The position numbers were made by a program, and so were the translations under genes. From positions 124,001 through 188,000 of the forward strand of contig JAFEBB010000001.1 of assembly GCA_018266075.1 (NCBI GenBank): a stretch of 64,000 nt of DNA. Reading direction: 5' to 3'. The DNA comes from Deltaproteobacteria bacterium. GTDB lineage: Bacteria > Myxococcota > Myxococcia > Myxococcales > SZAS-1. Below, piece by piece: positions 36,103-44,381 of this stretch (the stretch's first letter is position 1; each line of letters opens with the position of its first letter). The notes beneath the pieces are model-generated. The model did no database searches, was not told the DNA's origin, and saw nothing but the letters and a program-made list of their open reading frames with translations.

Positions 36103-37167
36103 CTACTGCCCGCTGCTGTCGCCAGCCGGCGCCGGTGCCGAGCTCTCTTGCGCCACGGTGGCCGCGATGAGCTGGTTCACGTCGAGCTTCTGGATGGCGG
36201 CGCCGCCCTTGCCCGAGGGCACGAAGATGAGCTGCTTGCCCTGCAGCGCTTCGGCGATGCGCAGCTTCACCATGGTCTTGCCGCCGCTGGAGGCGAGCGC
36301 CTCGTTCTGCTTCTTGATGGCCTCGGCCTCCGCGGCGCGCTCGATGACGATGGCCTTGGCGCGCTGCTGGTTCTGGAAGAGCTGCGCGTCGGCCTGGAGC
36401 TCGATGGTCTCGAGCCCGCCCTTGGCGGTGGCGAGCTGCTGGTTCACCTGGCCGATGGCCTGCTGGAGGTTGCGCTTCGACTGCTCCGCGGCGGCCTTGG
36501 CCTGCGAGCGCAAGCCGGCCGTCTTCTGCTCGGCGAGCTTCTTGTCGCGGATGACCTCTTCGTAGGCCGGGTTGAAGTGGTACTCGCCGAGGATCACCTG
36601 GGAGACGATCACGCCCTGCGGCTTCAAGACCGCGTTGAGCACATCCTCCGCCTCCTGGGCCTTCGCGAAGCGCTTGTCAGAGACGTAGAAGTCCTCCGAC
36701 TGGAGGCCGTTGAGCACGTCGCGAACCACGCTGCGGCACACGGGGCGCACCAGCTTCTCCTTCACCTGCGCGGTGTCGTCGCCCACGTACTGCAGGAGGT
36801 AGCCGACCTTCGTCTCGTCGATCTGCCAGACCACGGTCACGTCGACGCGGATGTCATTGCCGTCGAGGGTCTTGAAGAAGATGTCGTCCTCGCCGCTGCG
36901 GTCGCCCTTCTGGGAGTCGCGCACCATCACCAGGTTCTGCAGCGAGCGGTCGAAGGTGTGCCAGTCGGTGATGAACGCGGGCACCGGATAGGTGGCGCCG
37001 GGCTGCTTCACGTCGGGCTGGACGCCGGTGGCTGCGCCAAAGAACGGAACCTTGTAGGTGAGCACGCCCACCTCGTTGGTGCTGGTGTGGTGGCAGGTGC
37101 AGCCCGAGACCGGCATGGCGGCAACCGCCAGCGCGAGGGCGAAGTTCCGGGTGGAGCGCTGGATCAT
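36103..37167 (-). CDS. SPFH/band-7 lipoprotein
   Basis: 354 residues. A signal peptide ends VSGC, and the next CHH is unusual. The band-7 domain covers about 70-200 (LDGNDIRVDVTVVWQIDE, DVLNGLQSEDFYVSDKRF) and a coiled coil follows (QSKRNLQQAIGQVNQQLATA). The conserved end is LIFVPSGKGGAAI. It is probably a membrane scaffold working with the SPFH protein encoded immediately upstream, whose stop overlaps its ATG (ATGA). Confidence 0.8.
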   Translation of the reverse strand: MIQRSTRNFALALAVAAMPVSGCTCHHTSTNEVGVLTYKVPFFGAATGVQPDVKQPGATYPVPAFITDWHTFDRSLQNLVMVRDSQKGDRSGEDDIFFKTLDGNDIRVDVTVVWQIDETKVGYLLQYVGDDTAQVKEKLVRPVCRSVVRDVLNGLQSEDFYVSDKRFAKAQEAEDVLNAVLKPQGVIVSQVILGEYHFNPAYEEVIRDKKLAEQKTAGLRSQAKAAAEQSKRNLQQAIGQVNQQLATAKGGLETIELQADAQLFQNQQRAKAIVIERAAEAEAIKKQNEALASSGGKTMVKLRIAEALQGKQLIFVPSGKGGAAIQKLDVNQLIAATVAQESSAPAPAGDSSGQ

Positions 37168-38219
37168 GGCGTCACGTCGAAGCGCTTGAGCGCGCTCTTG
37201 AGGTCGAGCGGGTTGGTGCCGCCCTCACCGTCGCTGGGAAGCACGATGACCTTGGTGCCCTTGAGCGCGTCGGCCATCTTCAAGCCCACTTGATATTCGG
37301 AGCCGGTGCCCTGGTAGGCCAGTGCCTTGAGGCGCGTGCCCTCGGCCTCGGCGAGCTTGATCTCCTTCTCGCCCTCGGCGGCCTTGGTGCGCTGGTAGAG
37401 CTCGGCCTCGGAGTCGAGCTTCTGCTTCTCGGCGTCGCCCTTGGCGAGCTCGACCTTCACCGCGGCCTCGCCCTCGGCCTCGATCTTCTTGCGCTCGGCG
37501 TCGGCGGTGGCCATCTCCGCCTCGGCCATGTTCTTGAAGACGGTCTGGTCCTGGATCTTCCGCTGCTCGATGGCGTCCTGGTACGCCTTGTCGTAGCTGT
37601 ACCGGCGAACGAACACGCCCATGGCCTTCACGCCGTTGGGCACCAGCTCGCCATTCAAATCATCGAGCGCGAGCTTCGACTTATCTTCGCGCTTTTGCAC
37701 ATTGTAGAAGTCCTCGGCGTCGAGCTCGCCGAAGCGCTTGCGCAGGATCTGCTCCGCGCGTGGAATCACCAGCTGGCTCTCGTAGGCGGTGCCGCGGCCC
37801 ACGGTGGTCATTACCTTGAACGGATCCTCGATGCGGTACAGCACGGAGACGTCCACCGTGACCGCGTAGCCCTCGCTGGTGGTGATGTTCAGCGCGGGGA
37901 CCCGCAAATCCTCGTTGTCCGAGCGCTCGTTGGGATCGTTGGTGAGGTTGAGCACCTGCAGGTCGGTGGGGAACGTGAAGAGGTGCTCGCTGGGGCCCAC
38001 GAAGTGCAGCCCGGTGTGGAGCACGCCCGGCTGGATGCCCGAGCCCGGCCCCACGGTCACCACCTTGATGGCGGACTCGTTTGGACCGACATATACGCTG
38101 AAGATATTGTATATAAACAATACAGCCACGGCCGTGGCAAACACGAGGTACAACAGTCGTCCTCGTGGCGTGCCGAAGACGCGCTTGCTGGCGCCTTTCA
38201 AGTCTGGCGTCGGGCTCAT
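37164..38219 (-). CDS. SPFH/band-7 membrane protein
   Basis: 351 residues. It has one membrane helix (LLYLVFATAVAVLFIYNIF), a band-7 domain (about 50-210, GYAVTVDVSVLYRIEDP, FGELDAEDFYNVQKRED) and a Glu/Ala/Lys coiled coil (about 215-300), ending KVIVLPSDGEGG. The pair of SPFH proteins recalls HflK/HflC, which form a hetero-oligomeric cage around FtsH, although no ftsH or hflX is here. Both its ends overlap neighbours by four bases. Confidence 0.82.
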   Translation of the reverse strand: MSPTPDLKGASKRVFGTPRGRLLYLVFATAVAVLFIYNIFSVYVGPNESAIKVVTVGPGSGIQPGVLHTGLHFVGPSEHLFTFPTDLQVLNLTNDPNERSDNEDLRVPALNITTSEGYAVTVDVSVLYRIEDPFKVMTTVGRGTAYESQLVIPRAEQILRKRFGELDAEDFYNVQKREDKSKLALDDLNGELVPNGVKAMGVFVRRYSYDKAYQDAIEQRKIQDQTVFKNMAEAEMATADAERKKIEAEGEAAVKVELAKGDAEKQKLDSEAELYQRTKAAEGEKEIKLAEAEGTRLKALAYQGTGSEYQVGLKMADALKGTKVIVLPSDGEGGTNPLDLKSALKRFDVTP

Positions 38220-38872
38220 CGGTTCCCCTCCGATTCCTTGGTTCTCGATCCGTTCAAGCCGCCCTCTTCCGCGCTGGCCACGTCGGCCACGGGCTGCGGC
38301 TTGTCATCCGTCAGGCCCAGCGGCTGGTAGAGCTTCTGCGCCTCGGCCGCAGCGGCCATCTCTTCCATGATCGCCTCGATCTTCTTGCGGAAGCGGCGCT
38401 TGTGCCACGCCACCTGCATGTCCGGAATCAGCGGCGCGCCGATCATGGTCAGAAACGCGAAGAAGTCCCACTCGGTGGGGATGGGGATGAACGGCAACTT
38501 CACGCACAGCCCACCGATCACGAGGCCGCCGCCCGCATACGCGAGGCGCGCAAGCAGATCTCCGCCGCGCCAGACGCCGTACTCGTTCTGCTCCAGCGCG
38601 GTCTCCTTCTCGGCCACGGCCGCGTAGCGCGGGAAGGCGTCGTGGAGCACGGCGTGCTCCAGGTTCTCCCAGTCGTCCTTCTCCTGGCCGGTGCCGGCGC
38701 TGGCGGCGAGCTCGTCGTAGCTCTTCTTCACGCTGGCGAGCTCGTCCTTGAAGATGCCCAGCAGCTCCTGGCGGACGGCGGGCGTCCACGGCCCCAGGCC
38801 CGGCCGGCGGCGCTCGGCCGCGGCGATGAGCACGGAGGTCACGAACGGCAGGCTGAACCTGTCGGAGAACAT
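38216..38872 (-). CDS. Membrane-associated protein upstream of the SPFH pair
   Basis: 218 residues. A helical N-terminal half (LLGIFKDELASVKKSYDELAASAG) is followed by one or two hydrophobic segments (LAYAGGGLVIGGLCVKLPFIPIP, FFAFLTMIGAPLIP) and a basic, acidic-tailed C-terminus (HKRRFRKKIEAIMEEM). No family is recognised. It is the first gene of the operon with the SPFH genes, GNAT and debranching enzyme. Its ATG has no strong ribosome site. Confidence 0.65.
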   Translation of the reverse strand: MFSDRFSLPFVTSVLIAAAERRRPGLGPWTPAVRQELLGIFKDELASVKKSYDELAASAGTGQEKDDWENLEHAVLHDAFPRYAAVAEKETALEQNEYGVWRGGDLLARLAYAGGGLVIGGLCVKLPFIPIPTEWDFFAFLTMIGAPLIPDMQVAWHKRRFRKKIEAIMEEMAAAAEAQKLYQPLGLTDDKPQPVADVASAEEGGLNGSRTKESEGNR

Positions 38873-39082
38873 GGCGCGCGCGAGTGTATGCGAGGGCTCC
38901 CCGACGCGGTATCGACTTGGCCAGGGCCAGATTTCACAGCCCGTCTGCCCGCTTGACGACCGGCCAGACGGCTCGACAGCACGTGGACGCTGCGTCAAGG
39001 TCCTTGTCCAGGCGCTTGCCTGAGTGCCGCCAGCTTTTCTACAAAGCTCCGCCCGGCGCCGCCCGGGTCCCGAGGTCTCTTC

Positions 39083-41149
39083 ATGTTCCGCACTGGCTCT
39101 CTCTGCGTCGCGCTCGGCGCTCTGGTGATGTTCGGCTGCAACAGCACCAAGGCATCGACCACCACCACCACGGGCGCGGCGACCAGCGCCACCAACGGCG
39201 CGGGCAGCACGACGTCGCAAGTCACCGGAAACGGAACCAACGGCACCAACGGCGCGGGCAGCAACGGCGCGTCCACGAACGGTACCGGCGCGACCACCGG
39301 CCCCACGGGTACGAGCGGCACCAGCGCGACCACGTCCAGCAACGGCGGGGGCAGCACCACCGGCGACTGCGTGCCCGACGGCCAGTTCGCCTCGGACCCC
39401 ACCCAGTGCTGCAGCGGCTTCGCCGACAGCAGCGGCTACTGCGGCTCGAACGCCACCAACGGCAATGGCAGCGCGAGCGCCACCACCAGCGCGGGCTCCA
39501 CGGGCTCGGGCAGCACTACCGGCCCCAACACCTCGGGCACCACCAGCGGCACCAACGGCGCGATCAGCTTCGGCGGCGGCTGGATTCCGGATGACGCGGG
39601 CTACACCCCCGCGACCGACGGCGGCGGCGCCACGATCGTGGTCATCGACACCGGGGCGGACGCGAGCTCCTCCAGCAAGTTCGGCGGCGGGACCGATCCC
39701 AATGCGCCGCAGATCGTCTACCCGCCCAACGGCGTGCTCGTGCCGCCGAACATGAACTCGCTCGAGTTCCACTTCATCCCCGGCGCGGGGCAGACGCTCT
39801 TCAAGCTCGAGCTGCACTCGCCCACGGCGACCATGGACATCTACACCGGCTGCACCGCGGTGGGCTCGGGCTGCGTGTACAGCACCGGGGCCACGTTCTG
39901 GAGCCAGTTCGTGAACACGGCGCGCGGCACGGCGCCGGTGACGTACACCATCAGCGGCGTGAACGGCACGAGCCCGGGCGCGGTGGGCACCTCGGCGCAA
40001 CAGACGATCGCCTTCAGCGACCAGGACATCACCGGCGGCATCTACTTCTGGAACACGAGCGGAGAGGTGGACCGCTACGACTGGGGCCTGCCGGGCTCCG
40101 CGCCGGAGACGTGGATGGCCGGCAACCCGGTGAGCTGCGTGGGCTGCCACGTGCTCTCGCGCGAGGGCAACAAGGCCATCGTCGACCGGGGCATCCCCTC
40201 CCCGCAGACGGTCACCAACAGCTACGTCGACGTGGCGACCACGCAGCCGCTCACCACGAGCTCCGGCACCGGACTCTCCGGTGGCGGCAACCTGTTCTTC
40301 TCCTTCTCGCCGGGCGGCGGCTTCGCGCTCTTCAGCAACGGCAACAAGATCGGCTGGCGCGACCTGAGCTCGGGCGCAGTGCTGGGCACCAACATCACCA
40401 GCGGCAGCATGCCCGACTGGTCGCCGAGCGGGAACGACATGGTCTTCGCCAAGCCGCAGCAGAACCCGTTCATCGGCGAGCCGGGCGTGACCTCGGCGTC
40501 CATCGAGACCATGCACTTCAACGGCTTCGGATGGGACCCGGCCGCGCCGCTGGTGTCCTTCAGCGGCGAGAACAACTACTACCCGGCGTACGCGCCCACC
40601 GGCGACTGGGTGGCCTTCAACCGCTCGCCCAGCAACGTGGACTCCTTCTCCAACTCGCCGGGCACAGAGATGGACGGCGGCGCGCCGGACGGCGAGCTCT
40701 GGGCGGTGGCGGCGGCGGGCGGCACGCCGGTGCGCATGGACGCCGCGTCGAACCCGGGCGCGCTCAGCTGGCCCAAGTGGGCGCCGGTGGTGGGCAGCTA
40801 CTACGGCGGCAAGGTGATGTGGCTGACCTTCTCCAGCGACCGCGCCTACGGCCTGCGCCTGGGCAACAACCAGGAGACGCAGCTCTGGATGACGGCCTTC
40901 GACCCCGACGTCGCCGCCGGCGGCGTGGACCCCAGCTTCCCGGCGTTCTACTTCCCGTACCAGGACATCGGCGGCGGCAACCACATCGCGCAGTGGGTGA
41001 CCACCATCGTCCGGCAGGACTGCACCACCAACTCCGACTGCCCGAGCAAGGACACCTGCCAGGCCGGCAAGTGCGTCCCCGGGCAGTTCACCCACGGGCT
41101 GCCCGTGGCGCACCCGCCGAAGCCGAAGTCTCCGCACGGGCACCACTGA
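39083..41149 (+). CDS. Lipoprotein with CxxCH site and TolB/PD40-like propeller
   Basis: 688 residues. The signal peptide ends MFGC (Cys 19). A Thr/Gly/Asn/Ser linker, interrupted by a small Cys block, runs to about 165. Near residue 350 is SCVGCHVLSREG, a possible heme c site. Repeats such as MPDWSPSGNDMVFA, YPAYAPTGDWVAFN and WPKWAPVVGSY are PD40 beta-propeller blades. It ends with a Cys block (CPSKDTCQAGKC) and HGHH. It is probably a surface protein; the ligand is unknown. Confidence 0.78.
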   Translation: MFRTGSLCVALGALVMFGCNSTKASTTTTTGAATSATNGAGSTTSQVTGNGTNGTNGAGSNGASTNGTGATTGPTGTSGTSATTSSNGGGSTTGDCVPDGQFASDPTQCCSGFADSSGYCGSNATNGNGSASATTSAGSTGSGSTTGPNTSGTTSGTNGAISFGGGWIPDDAGYTPATDGGGATIVVIDTGADASSSSKFGGGTDPNAPQIVYPPNGVLVPPNMNSLEFHFIPGAGQTLFKLELHSPTATMDIYTGCTAVGSGCVYSTGATFWSQFVNTARGTAPVTYTISGVNGTSPGAVGTSAQQTIAFSDQDITGGIYFWNTSGEVDRYDWGLPGSAPETWMAGNPVSCVGCHVLSREGNKAIVDRGIPSPQTVTNSYVDVATTQPLTTSSGTGLSGGGNLFFSFSPGGGFALFSNGNKIGWRDLSSGAVLGTNITSGSMPDWSPSGNDMVFAKPQQNPFIGEPGVTSASIETMHFNGFGWDPAAPLVSFSGENNYYPAYAPTGDWVAFNRSPSNVDSFSNSPGTEMDGGAPDGELWAVAAAGGTPVRMDAASNPGALSWPKWAPVVGSYYGGKVMWLTFSSDRAYGLRLGNNQETQLWMTAFDPDVAAGGVDPSFPAFYFPYQDIGGGNHIAQWVTTIVRQDCTTNSDCPSKDTCQAGKCVPGQFTHGLPVAHPPKPKSPHGHH

Positions 41150-41188
41150 GAAATTGTTTCAATCGCTCGCGCGCACCTGATCTAGCGT

Positions 41189-41208
41189 CTCCCCTCCACT
41201 GAGGGGAG
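41189..41208 (+). promoter_or_regulatory. Perfect hairpin hiding a ribosome-binding site
   Basis: CTCCCCTC (41189-41196), loop CACT and GAGGGGAG (41201-41208) form an 8-bp stem. The 3' arm is the ribosome site of the VOC gene starting at 41216, so folding would block initiation. Confidence 0.55.
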
Positions 41209-41215
41209 CAACGCC

Positions 41216-41653
41216 ATGCCGAACCCGTTCGTGCACATCGAGCTGAACACCGACGACGTCGCCAAGGCCAAGCAGTTCTACAAGGCCGTCTTCGCCTGGA
41301 AGCTGGAGGACATGCCCATGGGCCCGGGCATGACCTACACCATGCTCGACGTGGGCAAGGGCGTGGGCGGCGGCATGCAGGCCAAGCCCATGCCGCAGGC
41401 GCCCACGCAGTGGCTGCCCTACGTCGAGGTCGCCGACGTGAAGGCCACGCTGCAGAAGGCCGCCGCGGCGGGCGCCCAGGTGGTGGCGCCGTACATGGAG
41501 ATCGGCGAGATGGGCGCCATCGGCGTGTTCGTGGATCCCACGGGCGCCGGCATCGGCGTGTGGCAGACCGTGAAGAAGCCCGCGCGCGCCAGGAAGCCCG
41601 CCAAGAAGGCGGCGAAGAAGGCCACCAAGAAGAGCGCCAAGAAGCGCCGCTAA
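41216..41653 (+). CDS. VOC (glyoxalase-fold) protein with histone H1-like tail
   Basis: 145 residues. Residues 1-118 are a full VOC domain (FVHIELNTDDVAKAKQFYKAVFAW, YVEVADVKATLQKAAAAGAQ, GAIGVFVDPTGAGIGVW) like the YP_/27-kDa antigen Cfp30B family. The last 27 residues are Lys/Ala/Pro/Arg-rich (KPAKKAAKKATKKSAKK), as in histone H1-like bacterial proteins. The enzyme partner or ligand is unknown. The tail suggests DNA or RNA binding. The ribosome site lies in a hairpin. Confidence 0.78.
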   Translation: MPNPFVHIELNTDDVAKAKQFYKAVFAWKLEDMPMGPGMTYTMLDVGKGVGGGMQAKPMPQAPTQWLPYVEVADVKATLQKAAAAGAQVVAPYMEIGEMGAIGVFVDPTGAGIGVWQTVKKPARARKPAKKAAKKATKKSAKKRR

Positions 41654-41677
41654 CGTTGGTCCGGCGGGCTCACCGAG

Positions 41678-41705
41678 GCGGAGTCGAGGAGGACCTCGAC
41701 TCCGC
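41678..41705. terminator. Bidirectional terminator hairpin
   Basis: GCGGAGTCGAGG (41678-41689), loop AGGA and CCTCGACTCCGC (41694-41705) form a perfect 12-bp stem between the converging VOC and lipoprotein genes. There is no clear T-tract on either side. Confidence 0.6.
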
Positions 41706-41722
41706 TCTCGCGTTCGCGTGAA

Positions 41723-43426
41723 TCAGCGGGCGCCCGGGCGGGGCGGCTTACCTGCGATGAGGCAGCTGTACTGGCACGTGCCGCCGCCATCGTCGACGTA
41801 GGTGCAGGCCGTCTCCGAGCTGCAGCCGCCGTTGTTCTCCAGGCCGGCCGCGCTCACGTCGCAAGGGTCGCCCAGCGCGAGCGGCTGGCAGGTGCCGCCC
41901 GCCGCGCAGACCGCGTCCAGGCACTGGTCGGCGACGCCGGCGGTGCAGCTGTCGCCGTACGCGAGCTGGGCCACACAGGTGCCGTTCGCGCACGCCTCGA
42001 AGGTCTGGCAGTCGTAGTTGTTCTGGCAGGCGTCGCCGGCGCGGACGCGCTGGATGCAGTGGCCGTTGATGCAGTCGTAGTCGTACACGCACGAGCCCGA
42101 GCCCGCGTCGTCGCCGGCGCAGGTGTCGCCGAGGCCGCCGTAGCTCACGCAGGTGCCGGGGCCGCTGTCCGGGTTGTCGCAGAAGCCGGTGGTGCAGTAG
42201 CGACTGCCGAAGCCGCTGGGGTCGTTGCCGCAGGCCTCGCCCAGGTTCGAGTTGAAGGGCTGGCAGCTGCCGAGGAAGCAGGTGTCCGACGTGTCGCAAT
42301 TCGACGCCGTGGGATCACACGCGCCGCCATCCGGGATGGGCGCCAGGCAGATCCCGCCGCCGTCGGCGAGGGTGCTGCAGTTCAGGCCGGTCGCGCAGTC
42401 GCCGTAGTAGGCGCAGGGCTGGTTCGCGCCGAGCGGAGCGCCGCACGTCGACGTGGTGCCCAGGCACACCAGGCCCGCCTGGCAATCGGTCGCCTGGAAG
42501 CAGGAGCCGCCCGTGCCCAGGAAGGCCGTGCACAGCCCGCTGAAGTCGCAGAAGCCCTGGGTCGGGTCGCACTCGTCGCCCTGCGGGCAGCCGGCGTCGA
42601 CGCCCACGAACGGCGCGCAGACCGCGCCACCGTCGGGGACGTCGGTGTAGTCGCAGTAGCCCTGGGCACACGCGGCGTCCAGGCACTCCTGTCCGAGGTT
42701 CGCCGAGCCCACGTAGTGGCAGGTGCCGGTGCCGCAGCCGAACTGGCCCACGGTGCAGTACGGCGTGCCGCCGTCGGGGAACGCCGCGCACTGCTGCGAG
42801 AAGGTGCAGCTGCCGCCCACGGGAACGGCGCCCACCACCAGGCCGGAGAGGTCCAGCGAGAGCGGGTTGTTCTGCAGGGTCGCGCCGTCACAGCCCGCGT
42901 CGCCCAGGAGCGCGGTCACGCTGGCCACGAGCTGCGCCGCGTTGGCCGAGACCGCCAGGGTGCCGTCCGACACCGAGTCGCGGATGAGGGTCGGGCAGAT
43001 GGTGTTCACGTTGAAGAGGCCCACGCAGTCGGTAGTCGCTGGGTCGAGCAGCTGGCAGCGCTGCGCGTAGGCGCACATGGCCTGGGCCGCGCTGGAGCAC
43101 ACGGTGTCGAGCGCGGCGGTGCCGCTGGTCCCGCTGCTGCCGGTGGTGCCGGTGCTCGCCGACGTCCCCGTCGACGCGCTGGTGCCCGTGCTCCCGTTGC
43201 TCGCGGTCGTCGCGCTCGAGCCGTTGGTGGCCGTGGAGCTGCCGGTGTTCGAGCCGCTGGTGTTGGCGTTGGTGCCCGAGCTGCCGCTGCCGGAGCCGTT
43301 GGCGTTGCTGTTCGTGCTGGTGCTCGTGCCCGAGCTGCCCGCGGTGCTGCCAGAGCTGCTCCCGCCGCCCGAGCTACAACCCACGAGCAGCGCCGTCAGC
43401 GCCGCCGTCCAGAGTACCTTGCGCAT
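41723..43426 (-). CDS. Large Cys-rich lipoprotein with Ser/Thr/Gly/Asn linker
   Basis: 567 residues from the ATG at 43426, which has GGGAGAGG upstream; an 11-codon extension to 43459 lacks a site. Signal peptide with lipobox LVGC, Ser/Thr/Gly/Asn linker (about 17-110), a helical segment with Cys (CSSAAQAMCAYAQRC) and then about fourteen short disulfide blocks of the form CxxGxxC separated by DGG turns. The C-terminal 430 residues hold more than 50 Cys. It is likely a surface stalk or adhesin. The function is unknown. Confidence 0.75.
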   Translation of the reverse strand: MRKVLWTAALTALLVGCSSGGGSSSGSTAGSSGTSTSTNSNANGSGSGSSGTNANTSGSNTGSSTATNGSSATTASNGSTGTSASTGTSASTGTTGSSGTSGTAALDTVCSSAAQAMCAYAQRCQLLDPATTDCVGLFNVNTICPTLIRDSVSDGTLAVSANAAQLVASVTALLGDAGCDGATLQNNPLSLDLSGLVVGAVPVGGSCTFSQQCAAFPDGGTPYCTVGQFGCGTGTCHYVGSANLGQECLDAACAQGYCDYTDVPDGGAVCAPFVGVDAGCPQGDECDPTQGFCDFSGLCTAFLGTGGSCFQATDCQAGLVCLGTTSTCGAPLGANQPCAYYGDCATGLNCSTLADGGGICLAPIPDGGACDPTASNCDTSDTCFLGSCQPFNSNLGEACGNDPSGFGSRYCTTGFCDNPDSGPGTCVSYGGLGDTCAGDDAGSGSCVYDYDCINGHCIQRVRAGDACQNNYDCQTFEACANGTCVAQLAYGDSCTAGVADQCLDAVCAAGGTCQPLALGDPCDVSAAGLENNGGCSSETACTYVDDGGGTCQYSCLIAGKPPRPGAR

Positions 43427-43507
43427 CGTGCCTCTCCCGATTGGGACGCTCGGCCCCACGCGTCCGCGAGGGTCGGGAGGCTAGCACCGGCTGCGGAGCC
43501 CCAACAG

Positions 43508-44299
43508 TCACACGGTGCGCGGGGACCCGAGCGGGGCGCGTGGGCGCACGGGCTCGGCGGAGAGCGCGGCGCGCAGCTCGTCGGCCGCGCGCTGGATGAC
43601 CTCGCGGCAGCGCTCGCGGAGCGCGGGCACGTCATCCGGGCCGAGGCCGGCCGTCGGAATCGGCTCGAGGACCTTTACCACCGCGCGCGCATCCCCGAAC
43701 CAGAGCGAGCCCTTGGGGCGGCAGGCGTGGGTGCCCACCAGCGCCAGCGGCAGGAGTGGCGCCTGGGCGTCGATGGCGAGCTGGAAGGCGCCGTCCTTGA
43801 AGGGGAGCAGCTTGCCATCGGGCGAGCGCGTGCCCTCGGGGAAGATCATCACCGGCACGCCCGCGTCGAGCGTGCGGCGGCAGGCCTCGAACATGCGCCG
43901 CACGCTGCCCGAGTCGCCGCGCCGCAGGGGGATGTCACCGCCCAGCCGCATCAGCCAGCCCAGGAGCGGCAGCTTGAAGATCTCCTCCTTGGCGATGAAG
44001 CGCATATCGAACGGCAGGTGCGAGAGCAGGAACGGATCCGACGTCGACGCGTGGTTCGAGACGACGACGTAACCTTTTTGTTTCACATCCACCGGCGCCT
44101 TTCCGGCCACGGAGAAGCGCCAGAGCGGCGTGATGCTGGAGGTGACGCGCCCGAAGAAGCGCATCATGTGCCCGCGCGCACGCATGCCCGGATCGCGCTC
44201 GCGGTGCCAAAGGGCGACCACGGCGAACGCAGGCAGCAGGAACACCGCCGCGCCAAAGAACTCCACGTACGTCCACAGGCCGAGCACTGCGCGTCTCAT
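43508..44299 (-). CDS. plsC: 1-acyl-sn-glycerol-3-phosphate acyltransferase
   Basis: 263 residues from the ATG at 44299; an ATG five codons earlier (44314) is possible. It acylates lysophosphatidic acid to phosphatidic acid in phospholipid synthesis. An N-terminal membrane helix (VEFFGAAVFLLPAFAVVAL) precedes the catalytic block SNHASTSDPF (HxxxxD), the substrate motif GDIPLRRGDSGS and FPEGTRSPDG. The length and motifs are standard. It is 82 bases from the lipoprotein start on the same strand. Confidence 0.88.
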   Translation of the reverse strand: MRRAVLGLWTYVEFFGAAVFLLPAFAVVALWHRERDPGMRARGHMMRFFGRVTSSITPLWRFSVAGKAPVDVKQKGYVVVSNHASTSDPFLLSHLPFDMRFIAKEEIFKLPLLGWLMRLGGDIPLRRGDSGSVRRMFEACRRTLDAGVPVMIFPEGTRSPDGKLLPFKDGAFQLAIDAQAPLLPLALVGTHACRPKGSLWFGDARAVVKVLEPIPTAGLGPDDVPALRERCREVIQRAADELRAALSAEPVRPRAPLGSPRTV

Positions 44300-44381
44300 A
44301 GGGCAAGCATGCATCTGGACCGGTCACCGCGCGGTCACGGCGGCGGATCAACTCCGGGGACTTCTGGGTTAGCTTTCGCCC

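Noticed and set aside
36103-38219. The two SPFH genes as hflK and hflC
   Set aside because: The two-gene layout is similar, but one is a lipoprotein and no ftsH or hflX is nearby; the names would overstate the evidence.
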